This document shows positions 1 through 12,050 of a DNA stretch of 64,000 nt, in pieces. The notes below the pieces were generated by a model. The model was not told where the DNA came from, did no database searches, and saw only the letters and a program-made list of their open reading frames with translations. The translations under genes were made by a program, and so were the position numbers. Source of the DNA: Angiostrongylus vasorum (lineage: Eukaryota; Nematoda; Chromadorea; Rhabditida; Metastrongylidae); NCBI GenBank assembly GCA_018806985.1, contig JADANN010000192.1:868001-932000 (forward strand). The letters run 5' to 3'. The stretch's first letter is position 1; every line of letters begins with the position of its first letter.

Positions 1-224
1 TTAATACTGTAAAAACGGTTCTATTCGTAGCGTAGAAGACTTCTTTATGGGTTAATTGATTTCAGGACACAAGAGAAGCAACTTTTCAAGAGCTTAGAAG
101 ATGGCGTTCGTACGAAGAGGCAGGGTGTTGCAAGACAATGGCCATGGGAACACAACATGGAAGGACGGTGTTTTTTATATGTTTAATACATCTGGTTAGT
201 TTTCTAGAAATTATCTCTCCTTTA

Positions 225-400
225 TGTGAAATACAACCACAACGATGCTGAGATGTAAGCAAAATTCGTAACCCCAGGTGAGCTTCGAACCAGGCGATGA
301 CTACCCTTTCCTGGGTTCGGGTGTTCTCCTCTTCATATCACAGCATCATTATGGTTGTATTTCAGCTATACCCTGCCAACTAGTCGGAAAAAGTTAAATA
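225..400. repeat. Compound dispersed repeat, family M (degraded, two facing halves)
   Basis: The left half contains the family-M opening (ACAACGATGCTGAGAT) on the plus strand. The right half has its reverse complement (CAGCATCATTATGGTTGTAT) followed by the CCCTGCC end. Family M recurs at least 15 times in this window. This copy is short and degraded. It is non-coding as far as can be seen. Confidence 0.7.
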
Positions 401-484
401 TTTCGTCAATCTTAGAAATTTCCAATTTTGCTCTTAGTCACCCAAGAATATTATGCGTTCCTGTGATGAAAGAAAGAACACCAT

Positions 485-665
485 TTAATAATACTAACTG
501 TAACAAATAATAACAACAATCACAATGATGCTGAGATATTCGCAAAACTCCAGACTTTAGGTATCTGCGGTGAGGGACGAAGGAGCTCTTACCGTTTCCG
601 GGAGCTAATGCGTTCACCACCACACCCTGCGGGTCCTTCGTTTCGCCTATCTATAGCTAGTTCTT
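485..665 (+). repeat. Dispersed repeat, family M
   Basis: This plus-strand copy runs from the GATGCTGAGATATT start through the TCTGCGGTG block and the GCGTTCACCACCACACC block to the TCCTTCGTTTCGCC block. These four blocks appear in the same order in all long copies. The short reading frames across it are chance. Confidence 0.75.
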
Positions 666-837
666 GTGGTTGAACAACAATAACAACAATAATTGCAACG
701 CAAGTAATAAATAAATCAATGTTTTTCGTCCTAAGCAGACATGGGACGACCTTGTGGTTGAACAACAATAACAACAATAATTGCAACGCAAGTAGTAGAT
801 AAATCAATGTTTTCGTCCTAAGCAGACATGGGACGAC
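663..837. repeat. Tandem duplication, two units of 88 bp
   Basis: Unit 1 starts at 663 and unit 2 at 751. Both contain CTTGTGGTTGAACAACAATA, a CAA-rich stretch and GCAGACATGGGACGACC. The two units differ at only a few positions, which points to a recent duplication. The following bases (GTGTCTGCTCA) resemble the 3' tail seen beside PLE terminal repeats elsewhere in the window. Confidence 0.8.
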
Positions 838-1195
838 CTCGTGTCTGCTCAAGAGAAATCATTAGTTTATTGATTAATGACGTGCTTAATAGAAAGTCGG
901 ACCTGAATTGCTGATAACAAACACCTGCACCAGCGATTAGGGAAAAATAAATAAACAGTCTTCATAAAATTAAATACAACAGAGATGAAAGTGGATGACG
1001 TAGAGCAGTAACGGTACTCCAGCTAGCCTTCACTTTTTTGCACATTTCTGACAGTATTTATTTCACAACGGCCGAGGTTGGCGGATTTCACCAACAACCA
1101 TTTCAGTCTTTTACCCTGACAGAAAACCTATAGATTTCAGCGGTAATTCTAAAAAGTGTTTATGTTTTTTTGCATTTTAAAGGCAAAATTTTTAG
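838..1195. other. No gene seen
   Basis: No coding signal or recognised repeat was found here. The stretch lies upstream of the first detectable astacin exon and may hold decayed prodomain exons, but none could be read. Confidence 0.5.
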
Positions 1196-1744
1196 ACCAA
1201 CACGTGCTGAAGATTTTCAAAAACGCTGTGAAGGTGTGGAGTGGTGCAACTTGTGTCGACTTTGTGGAAGACAAAAATGGTTCGCCTCAGGGCTCCGGAA
1301 GGAACAGACTAATTCTCGTTAAAACGGCTGTTTACAGCTCAGGACAAGGTGGTCGTGGTAAAGGAACCCGGGTGCTTTTTCGAACATTGGCCGAATTGGC
1401 GGAGACCAACTTCTTTGCCTTGAGAAGACCAGCACACGGTGCGATGCGTTCAGAATAATAGCTCTTAAAATACCACGTTTTGTAGCGAATCCAAGCACTG
1501 CTGTTCTATTTTTTCTCAGCATAGGTCAATAATTCACCGTTTTCTTTATGAGCTGGTACAAGTGTGTTATCACAGCATTTATTGATAGTAGTGGGCATTT
1601 CAGCAGATTTCACGTTCTTCAGGACGTGGAAAGTTTAATTTGACACGCAATCTGCTCAACTAGATGCTTTCATACCCCAAGCAGAAACTTCGATGCATAA
1701 ATTTCGTTAGCGTAGTGCGCACCTTCTTTTAAACACTAACCGTT

Positions 1745-1960
1745 TTGTTCTTTAGAAGTTTTCCAATTATTTTTGAGGTCAGCTGCACAGACTCGTACGC
1801 AGATGATAAATGTCCGAGGTTCAAGGCAAATAATAAGCTGAAAGAGGAGGACGGGTGTTGTCCAAAGCGCTCCAAAAGTTTTGCGTGTAGATGTTTTAAA
1901 TTTCTATTCGAGGATAGTCACTTCAATTTCAAAATCTTCTCCGTTATGCCTTCATGTCCC
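1745..1960 (-). mobile_element. Penelope-like element fragment: end of GIY-YIG endonuclease region
   Basis: The minus strand reads RHNGEDFEIEVTILE, then a stop, then TSTRKTFGALW. The same ordered blocks follow the GIY-YIG core in the copy at 22.1-22.9 kb (RKHNGEDF). The fragment lies in the first intron of the astacin pseudogene, in opposite orientation. It is a short dead piece. Confidence 0.6.
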
Positions 1961-2055
1961 TAGTTGAATGTAAGGGGTGTATTGAGCTTTTATTTGTATA
2001 TATATGGAACTGTTTGCCAAAGTAGGATTGTGTGTCGATTTGACCTCTCCATGCA

Positions 2056-2080
2056 CTGAAGAAGCCGAAACCGAAACGTC
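2056..2080 (+). ncRNA. Degenerate hammerhead-like motif
   Basis: CTGAAGA, then a shortened middle, then GAAACGTC are present, but the GGCG/CGCC helix of better copies is missing here. It is followed by a tail (GTTTCTGCTCATCAAGAA) that also follows other copies. It is probably an inactive relic. Confidence 0.35.
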
Positions 2081-2354
2081 AGCACGGACGAAATAAATTC
2101 TATTATTGACGACCTTGTTTCTGCTCATCAAGAATACAATGAATCGTATTCTACAGTAGCTTTCTAATAGCGCTTCTTTAACACTGAACGAGGTACATAC
2201 TTTAGGAAAGGTCGGCTTTACATGAGATTGGTCATGTTCTAGGATTTTTCCACACGATGCAACGATTTGATCGCGACAGTTATGTTAAAATCATAGAACA
2301 AAACATTGAAGTGAGTTGTTGTTAAAACCTTTGCGAACGGAGTATGTGAGAAGA

Positions 2355-2510
2355 TTGATCATAATCACAGTGATGCTGAGATATTTGCAAAACAGCGGAC
2401 CGCAAGGTCTGCGGTTGAGAACGAACATGCTATTACACTTTCTGGAATCTAACGTGTTCGCCAACACACCGTATTGGTCCTTCGTTTCGCTTTCTCTTAA
2501 CCTAATAATA
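2355..2510 (+). repeat. Dispersed repeat, family M, in an astacin intron
   Basis: GATGCTGAGATATTTGCAAA, the TCTGCGGT block and TCCTTCGTTTCGC occur in family order. The repeat lies between the zinc-motif exon and the Met-turn exon of astacin copy A. Open frames across it on both strands are by-products. Confidence 0.75.
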
Positions 2511-3775
2511 ACGTTCATATTCATGTTAATTAATCCTAGTATTCGTATAGCGAAATTGTCTCCCGGAGTTCACAAAGGTGGGCAAGAGCGATGCCGATGT
2601 TTATGGAATGAAGTATGATTACGGCAGTATAATGCACTATGCAGAGCTAAGGCATGCTCATTGTGCTTGAGATTTTTGCCCCATTCGTGAGCACTGTCGT
2701 ATTTTTCAGTCATTCTACTAACCAGCGGCCCACCATTATTGCAATAGATCATCGTTACCAAAAGACAATGGGATCTCAAATAATTTCCTTTTCCGACATC
2801 TTCATGATCAATGAACACTACGGATGCAATGGTATGACTGATGAACACCTTACAGAATACAACAATGATACTGAATAAACGAACTTTTTTCAGCAAAATG
2901 TAACAAGTCTACGTCCGCCAAATGTGTGAACGAAGGATATCCTCACCCACGAAACTGTTCCATATGCATTTGTCCTAGTGGTTACGGTGGTGCTCTTTGT
3001 GATCAACGGGTGAGTATTGGGGTCTAAGGATGAGTCGATCGATAATCGGTAGAAAATAAATGGGTAATTGCGGTTTCTTCCAGCCACCTGGATGTGGACG
3101 AAATCTTGTTGCGACGAAGAAGATACAAACGATTAACTGTAAACTAGGGTTTTGAACCGGGTGTCAGAGATCAGTTCGATGCTTGCAACTACCTGATCGC
3201 GGTATGACTGTCCGAATAAAGATTATCGTAATGAAAAAAATACAATCAAGTTAAGGCTCCTGAAGGAAAGAAAATAGAGGTGGACGTTCAGTCGATTTCT
3301 AGTGGTTATGACCATGGTGGATGTCCAATGGGTGGTGTCGAGGTCAAGGTTCAAAGGAAGCAAAGGTTGACGGGTTACCGGTCAGAGTGAATTCACCAAA
3401 AATTCGCAGTTCTTTGTATGTGTACAGATTTTCTTCTTTCAGTTTTTTGCTCAACGAAGGGCAGCGAAGGTCCCATTGTCTCCAGGTCCAATCCCTTACC
3501 CGTGATTATCTTCAACAAGGTCGGCACCATTGCAACAACCTTCACGTATCGTTACATCGATTGATCGCTAAAAAGTGTTACTTCCTTGTTACGAACTCTA
3601 TGGATCAAATTTTCTTTCTTCAATAAAGGTTTTCTGAAAAATTGCAAGTTATAAAACTATTCCGGTGGTGCAAAAACAGAGCAGAAATTTTGTTGGTGAA
3701 ACGCGATCAAGGTGGGCATTAATTTTACTTTCAATGGCGATTTCACTTCTTCCTATTCCATAGGGCAGGGGCGTT

Positions 3776-4960
<1,185 letters not shown>

Positions 4961-4964
4961 CAGC

Positions 4965-5280
4965 ATATTGTATTCTTTCTTAGATGAGCTTACACGAGGC
5001 TGATAAACAGTTTTATTCGCCTGACGTATCGACGTCTTCGACTTCATCAGAGCCGACGATCCGAGTCGATAGACCATCGTTCTTTTTCGTTAAGATGTGG
5101 CGTCCTCGTCTTCGTATCAAGTTGTGTCTTTCTCAGCGGACGATCTCTCGAATGAGGCCGCATCCTCGGTGATGCCCTTTAATGCAGGTTGCTATTGGTT
5201 GATAGTTGTGATTGCTCGGTGATAGTAACTTGTTTTTCCCGGGCAATCAATCCTGCAGAAGTCGGTATCATTTTCAACTG
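4965..5280 (-). mobile_element. PLE terminal-repeat-like segment carrying a hammerhead-like motif
   Basis: This segment shares an ordered set of blocks with 8645-8900 and 49140-49400: the ribozyme-like motif, then (plus-strand reading) CAGAGCCGA, GATCCGAGTC, GTCCTCGTCTTCGTAT, TCTTTCTCAGCGGA and a closing CCTGCAGAAGTCGGTAT. The shared layout at several loci is the evidence. Assignment to PLEs rests on the motif and on the flanked PLE at 17-19 kb. Confidence 0.55.
5023..5050 (-). ncRNA. Hammerhead-like ribozyme motif (GATAC variant)
   Basis: On the minus strand it reads CTGATGA, a short GTC/GAC helix closed by GAA, then GATAC and GTC. The core has one change (GAAAC to GATAC) that would be expected to impair cleavage. 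The flanks can form a short helix I. Confidence 0.4.
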
Positions 5281-5284
5281 AAAT

Positions 5285-6585
5285 ACTGCACATTGTTTCT
5301 GAAAACAATGATTCTGCCTATTTTCCGTAGTTCATTGTGACCAGACAAAGAAAAAGTTGGTCAAAAGAAAGCAAATGTTTTCTCGCCTTCTTTCCATGTA
5401 GGAGCGATGGCTTCGCAATGACATGGCTCCTTTGAGATCCATTCACCTGCGAGTATTGCAACATTTTCGCCGCTGGAGGGAAACGAATAGGACTTGCGTC
5501 GTCGCTCTAGGAAATCACGGAATAAAGTGCTCATAAATTGCAAATACTTGTGTGATATCATGTTTGCTTGTACCTTCAGTCTGTCCAGATCTATGAAAGA
5601 ACGACGTTGTCCAGGATTACTTGAAAAAGGAGGGGATACCTTGACTGTTGAACACAAATACGCGCAATTTTAGATTGACAGTAGAGGACGGCCCCTTTTC
5701 TGCATCTTTCAAAAAGTTTGGTGTTCTGTTCCAAAAAAAAGTTTTGTGGTCCTCAGTCACGTCGAATAAATCTCTTTAGGATCGCCGGTTTCGCTTTCCA
5801 TTATCTTCTCATCATATATTTCCAACAGCTGCTTCATCATTGCTTCATCGAGTGTACGAAAAACAATTTTGGAACAATGCTTGTTTCAATGATGAGCTAA
5901 CATGAGGTTGATAATCGCTTTGTTCAGCAAAGTTTCGGCTCCTTCGGTTTCTTCAAAGCCGGGTTGTTCCGCATTGATTCTCCACAGTCCGGGATGGATC
6001 TTCGTAGTCATGTGGAGTCGAGTCCATTGGAGAGAAAAAATTTATTGGGTGTTAATTCATAGCGAGGTTGAATGGTAATTGGTTTACGGATTCACAATGG
6101 TTTCAACAACTCGGTTTGCTTCGTTTTTGAGGTCACCAAAGAACGGTTACTACACATGCTAGTAGCATGCTTTCCAATTACCTGTCATTGTATCCAGAAG
6201 CTGAACGACTACAAGGACGAATAACCAACTAAACCTCTTAGTCATACTTCACATAAAAGATGTCTATTTCAGCTTTTTTATCTGAGATGTCCTCATAAAG
6301 CGTCTACGCATTTGTTGGTCATCTGGAGGTTTTGGTGTTTATTCAAAAACGCGACGAATGACACCCATAAGTGTAAATAATGGTTTTTCGAGAGTGGTCG
6401 ATACGACATACATGGGTGTCATTTCGATTCCATTAGTTCGTTTTAACACGTGGAACTATTTGCCTAATTTTTTTCCTTTTTAATGAATTACAGGAGACAG
6501 ATGTCGTGTAAGGGGATGGTTGGGTGAAGCTTCATTCTACACTTCGAAATATATAGAAAACCACTTTCTAAACGTGTTCACTAGT
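5285..6585. other. No gene seen; one degenerate hammerhead-like relic
   Basis: At 5929-5957 (minus) a damaged motif reads TTTGAAGA, then CCGAAACTTT. A 98-codon minus frame (5361-5657) has no recognisable domain. The rest shows no coding or repeat signal that I could assign. Confidence 0.4.
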
Positions 6586-6589
6586 ACAT

Positions 6590-7195
6590 GTTAATCGAAC
6601 ACTGTTCCAATCGTAATAGCCATAACGATTGACACTTGCCGCATCAAATGTGAAGTTACAAAAAAATGCCGTAAGAGGGACCATAAGTTGCAAAAGAGTT
6701 GAAAATGCCGGCAATAATGAGATTTGTATGATGGGTCACCGCTACATTTAATAAATACCACCGCAAGTATCACTCATATCCACAAATTGACAAAGCAAAG
6801 TTTTGCCGATATCCATTCATGATCGCAACCCAGAAGGTCATTAGTTGTCGAAAAATTATTGCTTTTCGTTTTTGAATTCACCGGCTTTTTCTTCCTTCCA
6901 TGAGAAATAAAATCTTGCACATAGAAAGCCACGGTCTGAGATCTCGTGTACAATTTTGGAACAACAGCGAGCTTGGTTAAGCAAAATCCTCGACTCACTA
7001 TGATGTGATATATTTCGTTATGGAACTCTCCATTAGGAGACTCCCACGTCCAGCGTTGAGAGCGGGCTTTCGGAATTACGAGTTACCATGAATGGTCTAG
7101 GTCGCCATGATGAACTAAACAAGCAGCTTGCTCCATTCTAATCAGTGGGACCAAATGTGACGTTTCTTAGACGTTTTTCTGGGTCGGACGTTAGT
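6590..7195 (-). mobile_element. RTE-type LINE fragment: end of the APE-like endonuclease (second piece)
   Basis: The minus strand gives, across frame changes, GTCCGACCCAGAAAAACGTC (the GPRRTSEER block), RWTWESPNGEFHNEI, RGFCLTKLAVVPK and a damaged SDHRLL-like block followed by KAGEFK. These are the same landmarks as the neighbouring piece at 7196-8290, in the same orientation. Several stops and shifts make it non-functional. Below about 6775 no RTE similarity can be followed with confidence. Confidence 0.75.
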
Positions 7196-8290
7196 TCGCG
7201 GTTGCCTGCAGCTAGTGCGATTCCACGCTAGCGTGTAGGCTCGAGAGTTTCTGCAAGCAGAATTCCCTTGGTGACTTTCGAACCCTCAGCTTTCATAGCG
7301 CTAACGTGAAGATGTCCAATGAGCCCGTCGTATTCTTCGTGGATGTTATCGACAACGGCATGTTTCCGACAGCCGACTAGTGAATTGAATAAGTTCCAGT
7401 TTGTGGTGGTTCTGGGACTTCGGTTTTCGAACTTAGCGGATTTTTCTCTTTTCCGCGAGAAATAGAATTTAGCACGAAGGAGACGGTGGTCTGATCCCGT
7501 GTAGAATTTTGGAACAACAGCGAAATCGGTTAGCAAAGCCTTCGGTTTATTATGATGTGGTCTATTTCGTTATGGTACTCTCCATTGGGAGACTCCCACG
7601 TCCATCTTTGAGGGTGGTGCTTCTGGAATTGCGAGTTACCAAGGATGGTCTTGGTCATCATGATAAAGTCAAAGAGCCGCTCATCCTTTTCGTTCCATTC
7701 TAATCCGTAGCTCCCAATGTGGCGTTCTTCAGACGTTCTTCTTGGTCTAATCTTGGCGTTGAAAACTCCAATGATGACCTTGAAGAATGTGTGGTCTTCT
7801 CTGTAGAACTTCTCCAAGTTCATATAGAACGCTTCAACTTCTTCTTCGTCATAATTTGATGTTGGCGCGTAAACGACGAAGATTGTCAAAGCCAGTATTT
7901 ATCCACATCTTTCTAATCGTAAACGTCCGATTCGGGTTGTAAGCTGTTCGAATGAATCGATGTTCATGGATAAACTCCTGTTGACGAGAACACCGACGCC
8001 ACCAACTCCTCTACTGTCGCATGTTCCAAGGGACGTTCTCCTCCGGTATCATAGACGGTGGTCAGGGGGTGGTGTCTTCTCGTTACAGCCTCTCCGATCA
8101 CGTCGTACGTTATCCTTCTTCCTTACGCGATCAATTCTTCTACCGAGTGCTCAGATACAAGTGTGCGTGCACCTAAGTTGTGCGCGAATTACATAGTCCA
8201 GAATGGTCCTGAGATTTTAGCAGCATCTCCGTCCTCTTCCTGTACAAAGTTATCGTATCGGGGAGCTTGTTTGGGATCAAGATGATGAGG
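7196..8290 (-). mobile_element. RTE-type LINE fragment: APE-like endonuclease domain
   Basis: Reading from 8290 down, the minus strand encodes IRYDVIGEAVTRRHHPLTT (damaged), LGTCDSRGVGGVGVLVN, then [65 protein letters not shown] and, one frame over, LTDFAVVPKFYTGSDHRLL. This is the order of the N-terminal endonuclease of RTE-type non-LTR retrotransposons. The catalytic surroundings (YAPTS, the D-N-A-K block with GVFNAK for GDFNAK, SDHRLL) are visible. The reverse transcriptase is absent. Frameshifts and one stop show that it is dead. Plus-strand frames in this interval are antisense shadows. Confidence 0.88.
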
Positions 8291-8640
8291 TCCACTTATT
8301 TTATTTTTGCTAATCTTTTGATAATAGCGTGTAGCTTGCTACGATCATAGCGGGGAGCTGTGTATTGTCAAGAGTAGCCTACCGGTCTCTCTCAGAGCAC
8401 GCTAAGGAGCTTATTTGTTGGAGGAAACTCTTATCTGCCTCTGTGTACTTAGCTATTTTTTTGAATGCAGGCTTTTGGCCGAACTGGTTCGTTGAATACA
8501 ATCGGCGTAAATCCGTTGAAAAATAAAATGTTATCAACGGAACCACTGAAGCATGTATGAATACTTCCTAGAAAAAGATAGGTGGGTTGTTTATTAAACC
8601 AACTGTCATTTATACGCAGTAGTAACAATCAGTGCATTCT
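8291..8640. other. No gene seen
   Basis: The sequence upstream of the RTE endonuclease start holds nothing I can identify. Confidence 0.5.
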
Positions 8641-8644
8641 GCGA

Positions 8645-8980
8645 TTGTGAAGGTATCACGAGGTTAATAAAGGTATTTATTAAGCCAACGTTTCGACATC
8701 TTCGCCTACTTCAGAGCCGATTATCCGAGCAAATGGCTACACTCGGTCGTCTTCTCGATGTCGTTCTTCGCTTTCGGATCGAGTCGAATCATCTTAAGTA
8801 GAGCACCGCTCAAGTGAGACAACCTCACCCGACAGAACTCTTTTTATAAAGGAGGGCTGTTGATGATAGTAACCTCGACATTTATTGATAATTTGTTGTT
8901 CTTTTTCAATTGCACATCAATTTGACCTTTTCAGCCTTTGAAGGAGGCGAAACTGCTGAAATATCAGCTATTATGTACTA
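8645..8980. mobile_element. PLE terminal-repeat pair (inverted), with hammerhead-like motifs
   Basis: 8645-8900 is a minus-orientation copy of the segment also seen at 4965-5280 and 49140-49400. At 8936-8970 a short plus-orientation piece (GAAGGAGGCGAAACTGCTGAAA, damaged) follows, so the ribozyme-like motifs again face outward from an inverted arrangement. Confidence 0.5.
8687..8714 (-). ncRNA. Hammerhead-like motif
   Basis: The minus strand reads CTGAAGT (the core should be CTGANGA), a GGCG-containing arm, then CGAAACGTT. The helix I arms GGCT and GGCT/AGCC-type flanks are partly kept. It is probably inactive because of the core change. Confidence 0.4.
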
Positions 8981-9034
8981 ATAATTTCTATAATACCAAC
9001 TTCGTCTTTGCTCATTGAAGAAGAACTGTGAATA

Positions 9035-9275
9035 GTCCACAACGATGCTGAGATATTTGCAAAATTCCGGACCGCAAATTTCTGCTGTGGGGAACGAACG
9101 CGTTTTTACCGTTTCCGGGGGCTAACGCGCTCATCACCACACCATACGGTTTCGCCTGTCTCTCAGCTAGTTTTCTATCGATCCATGCCATCAGCCTGAC
9201 AACGGGATTGATCTGGAAAGCCCAAATCGGCAATGAACCCAGTTAAACTCAGGCTGTAGTCGAAATAGCAACGTT
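9035..9275 (+). repeat. Dispersed repeat, family M
   Basis: A nearly full plus copy: CACAACGATGCTGAGATATT, GGGGAACGAACGCG, TTTCCGGGGGCTAACGCG, the CACACCATACGG block, GGGATTGATCTGG and AACCCAGTTAAACTCAGGCT. A minus-strand frame across it (9012-9233) is a by-product. Confidence 0.85.
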
Positions 9276-10060
9276 AACTTTTATTTTCTTCCTAGTACAA
9301 TTTTTCACGACAGGGTATAATATGTGGTACAACCAGTGATTAATCCGTTGATAACATTTTTGTTTTTCAACGGATAACCTGTCCTGCAGCAATCGGTACT
9401 ATGGTAACCAGTAAAATAGCAAAGCAAAGGTAGTGGACTTCTGACTAGCATTGTTGTCTTCGGGCTTCATTAGAAAAAAGAATTTGACATAACATAAAAA
9501 CCGGGCAGACACTTCGCATGCGATACAAATGCAAGGATTCACTTTGCTGTGGATGATTTTTTTTACAAAGCAACTTATGGGGGTAAATAAGAAGTTGACA
9601 ACAAAACAATGCATGTTGGGATGATGAGAAAACATTCTTAGCGGGTTTGAAATGCGACCATTTCATTCAAGTAAAGAGGTGTCGGAACTTTATCGAATGG
9701 AAAGTAGCGCATAAGTTTTTTTACTTTATTTCATTCTCCCATTTTTTTTGTTTTTTTATCAGCATCATTGCAGATTAATAACCCAAGAAAGCACGGCGCA
9801 CTACACTAACTTGATTGGTACACAACCATGTAATAGGGAAACACTTGTGTTATTGGTAACTGTAGTGTAATGTGAGAATACTCAGTGCATAAAAAAGTAG
9901 AATTTCTTTATAAAGAAATTGAAATCGTTTAAGATTTTCCAAGGGTGTGAAAGTGGTCATGATTGATATCACAGCTTTAGGCTTATTAAGGACACAAGAA
10001 ATAGGCCGTTGCCTCATCTACTGGGTGTACTAAAGATCCGGCATGTGCGGGGATGCTTAA
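9276..10060. other. No gene seen
   Basis: AT-rich sequence with poly-T runs near 9720-9760. Minus frames at 9399-9666 have no family signature. Confidence 0.5.
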
Positions 10061-10069
10061 TCCCAAAAT

Positions 10070-10488
10070 GATCGTTCCAACATAGCTCGATTTAAGCAGG
10101 TTACTAGCAAATGACGACGGCGACGCGGGAGTCGGCACCGGCCACCCGAGGGGTAAAGAAGAATCATCGTTATCTTTCTGGCACCGCCACGTTGAGGTGG
10201 ATTGGTCGCTACAGCAAAATAACTGGGCTGCCGAACAGTGAGCTACGTTTTCAGCGTCTTGTGCCAGAGACTGTACAAGAATTCAAGCCTAACTTAGGAT
10301 TCCATTCTTCGTCTGTGATCGCACTACAAGAAACATCCGAGCCTTGTCTGGCTGACCTATTCCAGGACACGAGCTTACGCGGTTTTCGTGCCGAACTGGT
10401 CTCGGCCGTGCTCAAGGATATCCAGCTGTCTCTCCATATTCATGGAGGAGATCCTTACCGGCTGGCCCACAGGGCAGCTCGCACCTGA
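10070..10488 (+). pseudogene. Histone H3-like open frame, strongly diverged (probable H3 retrocopy)
   Basis: From 10111 a continuous 125-codon frame matches histone H3 from about residue 22 onward: ESAPATRGVKK (H3 KSAPATGGVKKPHRY), LRWIGRYSK (REIRRYQKS), RFQRLVPETVQEF (PFQRLVREIAQDF), FHSSSVIALQE (FQSSAVMALQE), LADLFQDTSL (LVGLFEDTNL) and LKDIQLSLHIHGG (PKDIQLARRIRGE). DNA similarity to the H3 start continues back to about 10070 but in another frame with a stop, so the true N-terminal tail is lost. There is no intron, and the frame runs past the usual H3 end by about 13 codons. Many DNA-binding arginines are replaced (for example REIRR to RWIGR), which argues for a relic and against a working histone. 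A fast-evolving centromeric H3 cannot be excluded. GC content is higher than in the flanks. Confidence 0.8.
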
Positions 10489-11640
10489 TTCAAACCCAAC
10501 GCCCATTTGGTCTCACTTAAAAGAACACCACTGCATTCCAGTTTGTTCTTGAAATAGACTATTAATTGCTGTTGGTAATAAAGTGGTGTTCTTGGTCCTT
10601 ATAGCAAAAGTGTGGTATTAAATGAGATGTCACTCTTTATTTTGGAAACAGCCGTATATGCTGATCTCTTTGCTGAAATGAACGACGACTTTTGTGCTAG
10701 ATGGTCAGTGCAGACGAGCGTCTTGTGAGCATTTACAACTACGGCATTTTGAGTGAGTTAATTGAGAGTTCTGAAGAAATTTCATGCGCACCCACGTACA
10801 CTATGTTGCTTCTTCCCATTTACTGCCATCTGTGCCGAAGCACTCGGCAGATATAAAATACCGAGCGAAAAGATGTCTGCTGTCGAACAGACTGTACATA
10901 CCACACAGCGAACAAAATTGGCAACAAAAAGTGTTGCGGCACAAGCAAACGAAAAGCATGCACAACACACTTAGTAGTCGTGTTAGCCCGACAAATATGC
11001 ATTTCCCCTCCTCCCACTTTTCGTTGGCACAAAAGGTCCTTATCGAAGACGTCGTTCGATAGATTGGTCAGTGACCGCGCGAATCCATCGAGCCATCAGC
11101 TGCCAACTCTTCTGCATTTTGGTGCGTAGCGAACGCGTCGTCTGTCGGTGCCCAGGTGGCGTTGATTATCCACCGGTCGTCTTTCTCACCAATGTGTCCA
11201 CAGGATCACTGGGGGAATGTAGCTGTGCATGATCATAAATCGAATTATCACAGAAGGCGCACTAGCGAGGGAAGACAGCTGCATGAAATCTGCCTTCAAT
11301 CGCCTCAAGCAATGTTTTATGAGGTGGAATGCATGACGCATTCTTCAGGGATAAATGAAACGTGGGAAGTTTTATAAAGCAGTAGGCCCGACAAGTAGAC
11401 ACGTGCAAAAAGCTGGTTTTTGCAGATTATTACGTGTACTGAATAGCTTTTCCTAGCTTGCGCCATGCTGCATTGATAAGCATTCGATTACCTGTCGAAT
11501 AAAGGCATGAAAGTGATAAAGGGGTTCTCGAACGTTCGTAGACATTCGTAGACTGCTAACACCACGTTTGGAGGTATATCCTCAAATCCGTTGTGAGTTA
11601 AAACTAAAATTGGACGTGGCATTCGTCATCATGCGAACAC
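10489..11640. other. No gene seen
   Basis: Overlapping frames at 10762-11062 on both strands and at 11156-11377 show no domain or repeat identity. No histone 3' stem-loop was seen after the H3-like frame. Confidence 0.45.
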
Positions 11641-11877
11641 AGTTACTCGGAAAAAGGATTAGCGCTTTCACATGTCGCCTGTGTTAATTCCATTACTACT
11701 ATTGTCATCTGTTGCATTAGGAAGACAACTGCTGCTATGATTTTCCCTCGATCGATATGCGTCGATTTCGTGCCATATTGGCACCTTGCCATCCATACGA
11801 AATCAAGGACACGCTCCTCCCACTTTCGATGTTCTTTGAATCGGTGGCTCCGCCCACTCTGCAAGCAGTATTTAACG

Positions 11878-12050
11878 AGAGCCATTGATTTGTTGCCGCA
11901 TTGCTGCCAACTCCTTGTCACGACACTGCCTGACCACGTTACTCTTGGCTAATAGTGTGTGGTACTGTTCGCGTTCTACTGTATTGTCCAAGTCCAAGTA
12001 CTTCAGTAATATATTCCTTGCCATTGCTAGCTTTCCCAACTGTTCAGTTT
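11878..12050 (-). CDS. Unrecognised helical (possible coiled-coil) exon
   Basis: The minus strand is open for about 60 codons with a composition typical of an alpha-helical or coiled-coil segment: KKTEQLGKLAMARNILLKYL, then DNTVEREQYHTLLAKSNVV and CRDKELAAMRQQ. The open stretch ends in TCTC/GTTAAA, a possible donor. Upstream in the same orientation (12380-12480) another short helical stretch, AIQQLLAEYNTMLKRKL, can be read. I could not join them into a model and recognise no family. It could be one exon of a host gene or a decayed fragment. A further minus frame (11643-11921) overlaps it in another phase and looks like a shadow. Confidence 0.3.

Larger units (their letters stand above)
1196..3564 (+). 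pseudogene. Astacin (M12A) metalloprotease with EGF and CUB domains, degraded copy A
   Basis: Astacins are secreted zinc endopeptidases. Visible exons are 1196-about 1430 (TCVDFVEDKNG), 2206-2310 (zinc motif HEIGHVLGFFH and RFDRD), 2551-2651 (Met-turn DYGSIMHY), 2710-2831, 2894-3009 (cysteine-rich EGF-like), 3084-3380 (CUB) and 3443-3564 (CUB end, stop at 3562). The five exons from 2206 to 3009 have exactly the lengths of copy B and stay open, so catalytic residues are kept. The copy is broken elsewhere: exon 1 loses the frame, the CUB exon gains a base and has in-frame stops (one is CGA to TGA), the last exon starts with six T where copy B has five, and the donor after 2651 reads GC. A PLE fragment and an M repeat sit in its introns. 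No start or prodomain was found. I infer a decaying paralogue of the gene at 23.2-24.7 kb. Confidence 0.85.

Noticed and set aside
7960..8285. Plus-strand frames
   Set aside because: They are antisense to the RTE endonuclease on the minus strand, whose landmarks are unambiguous.
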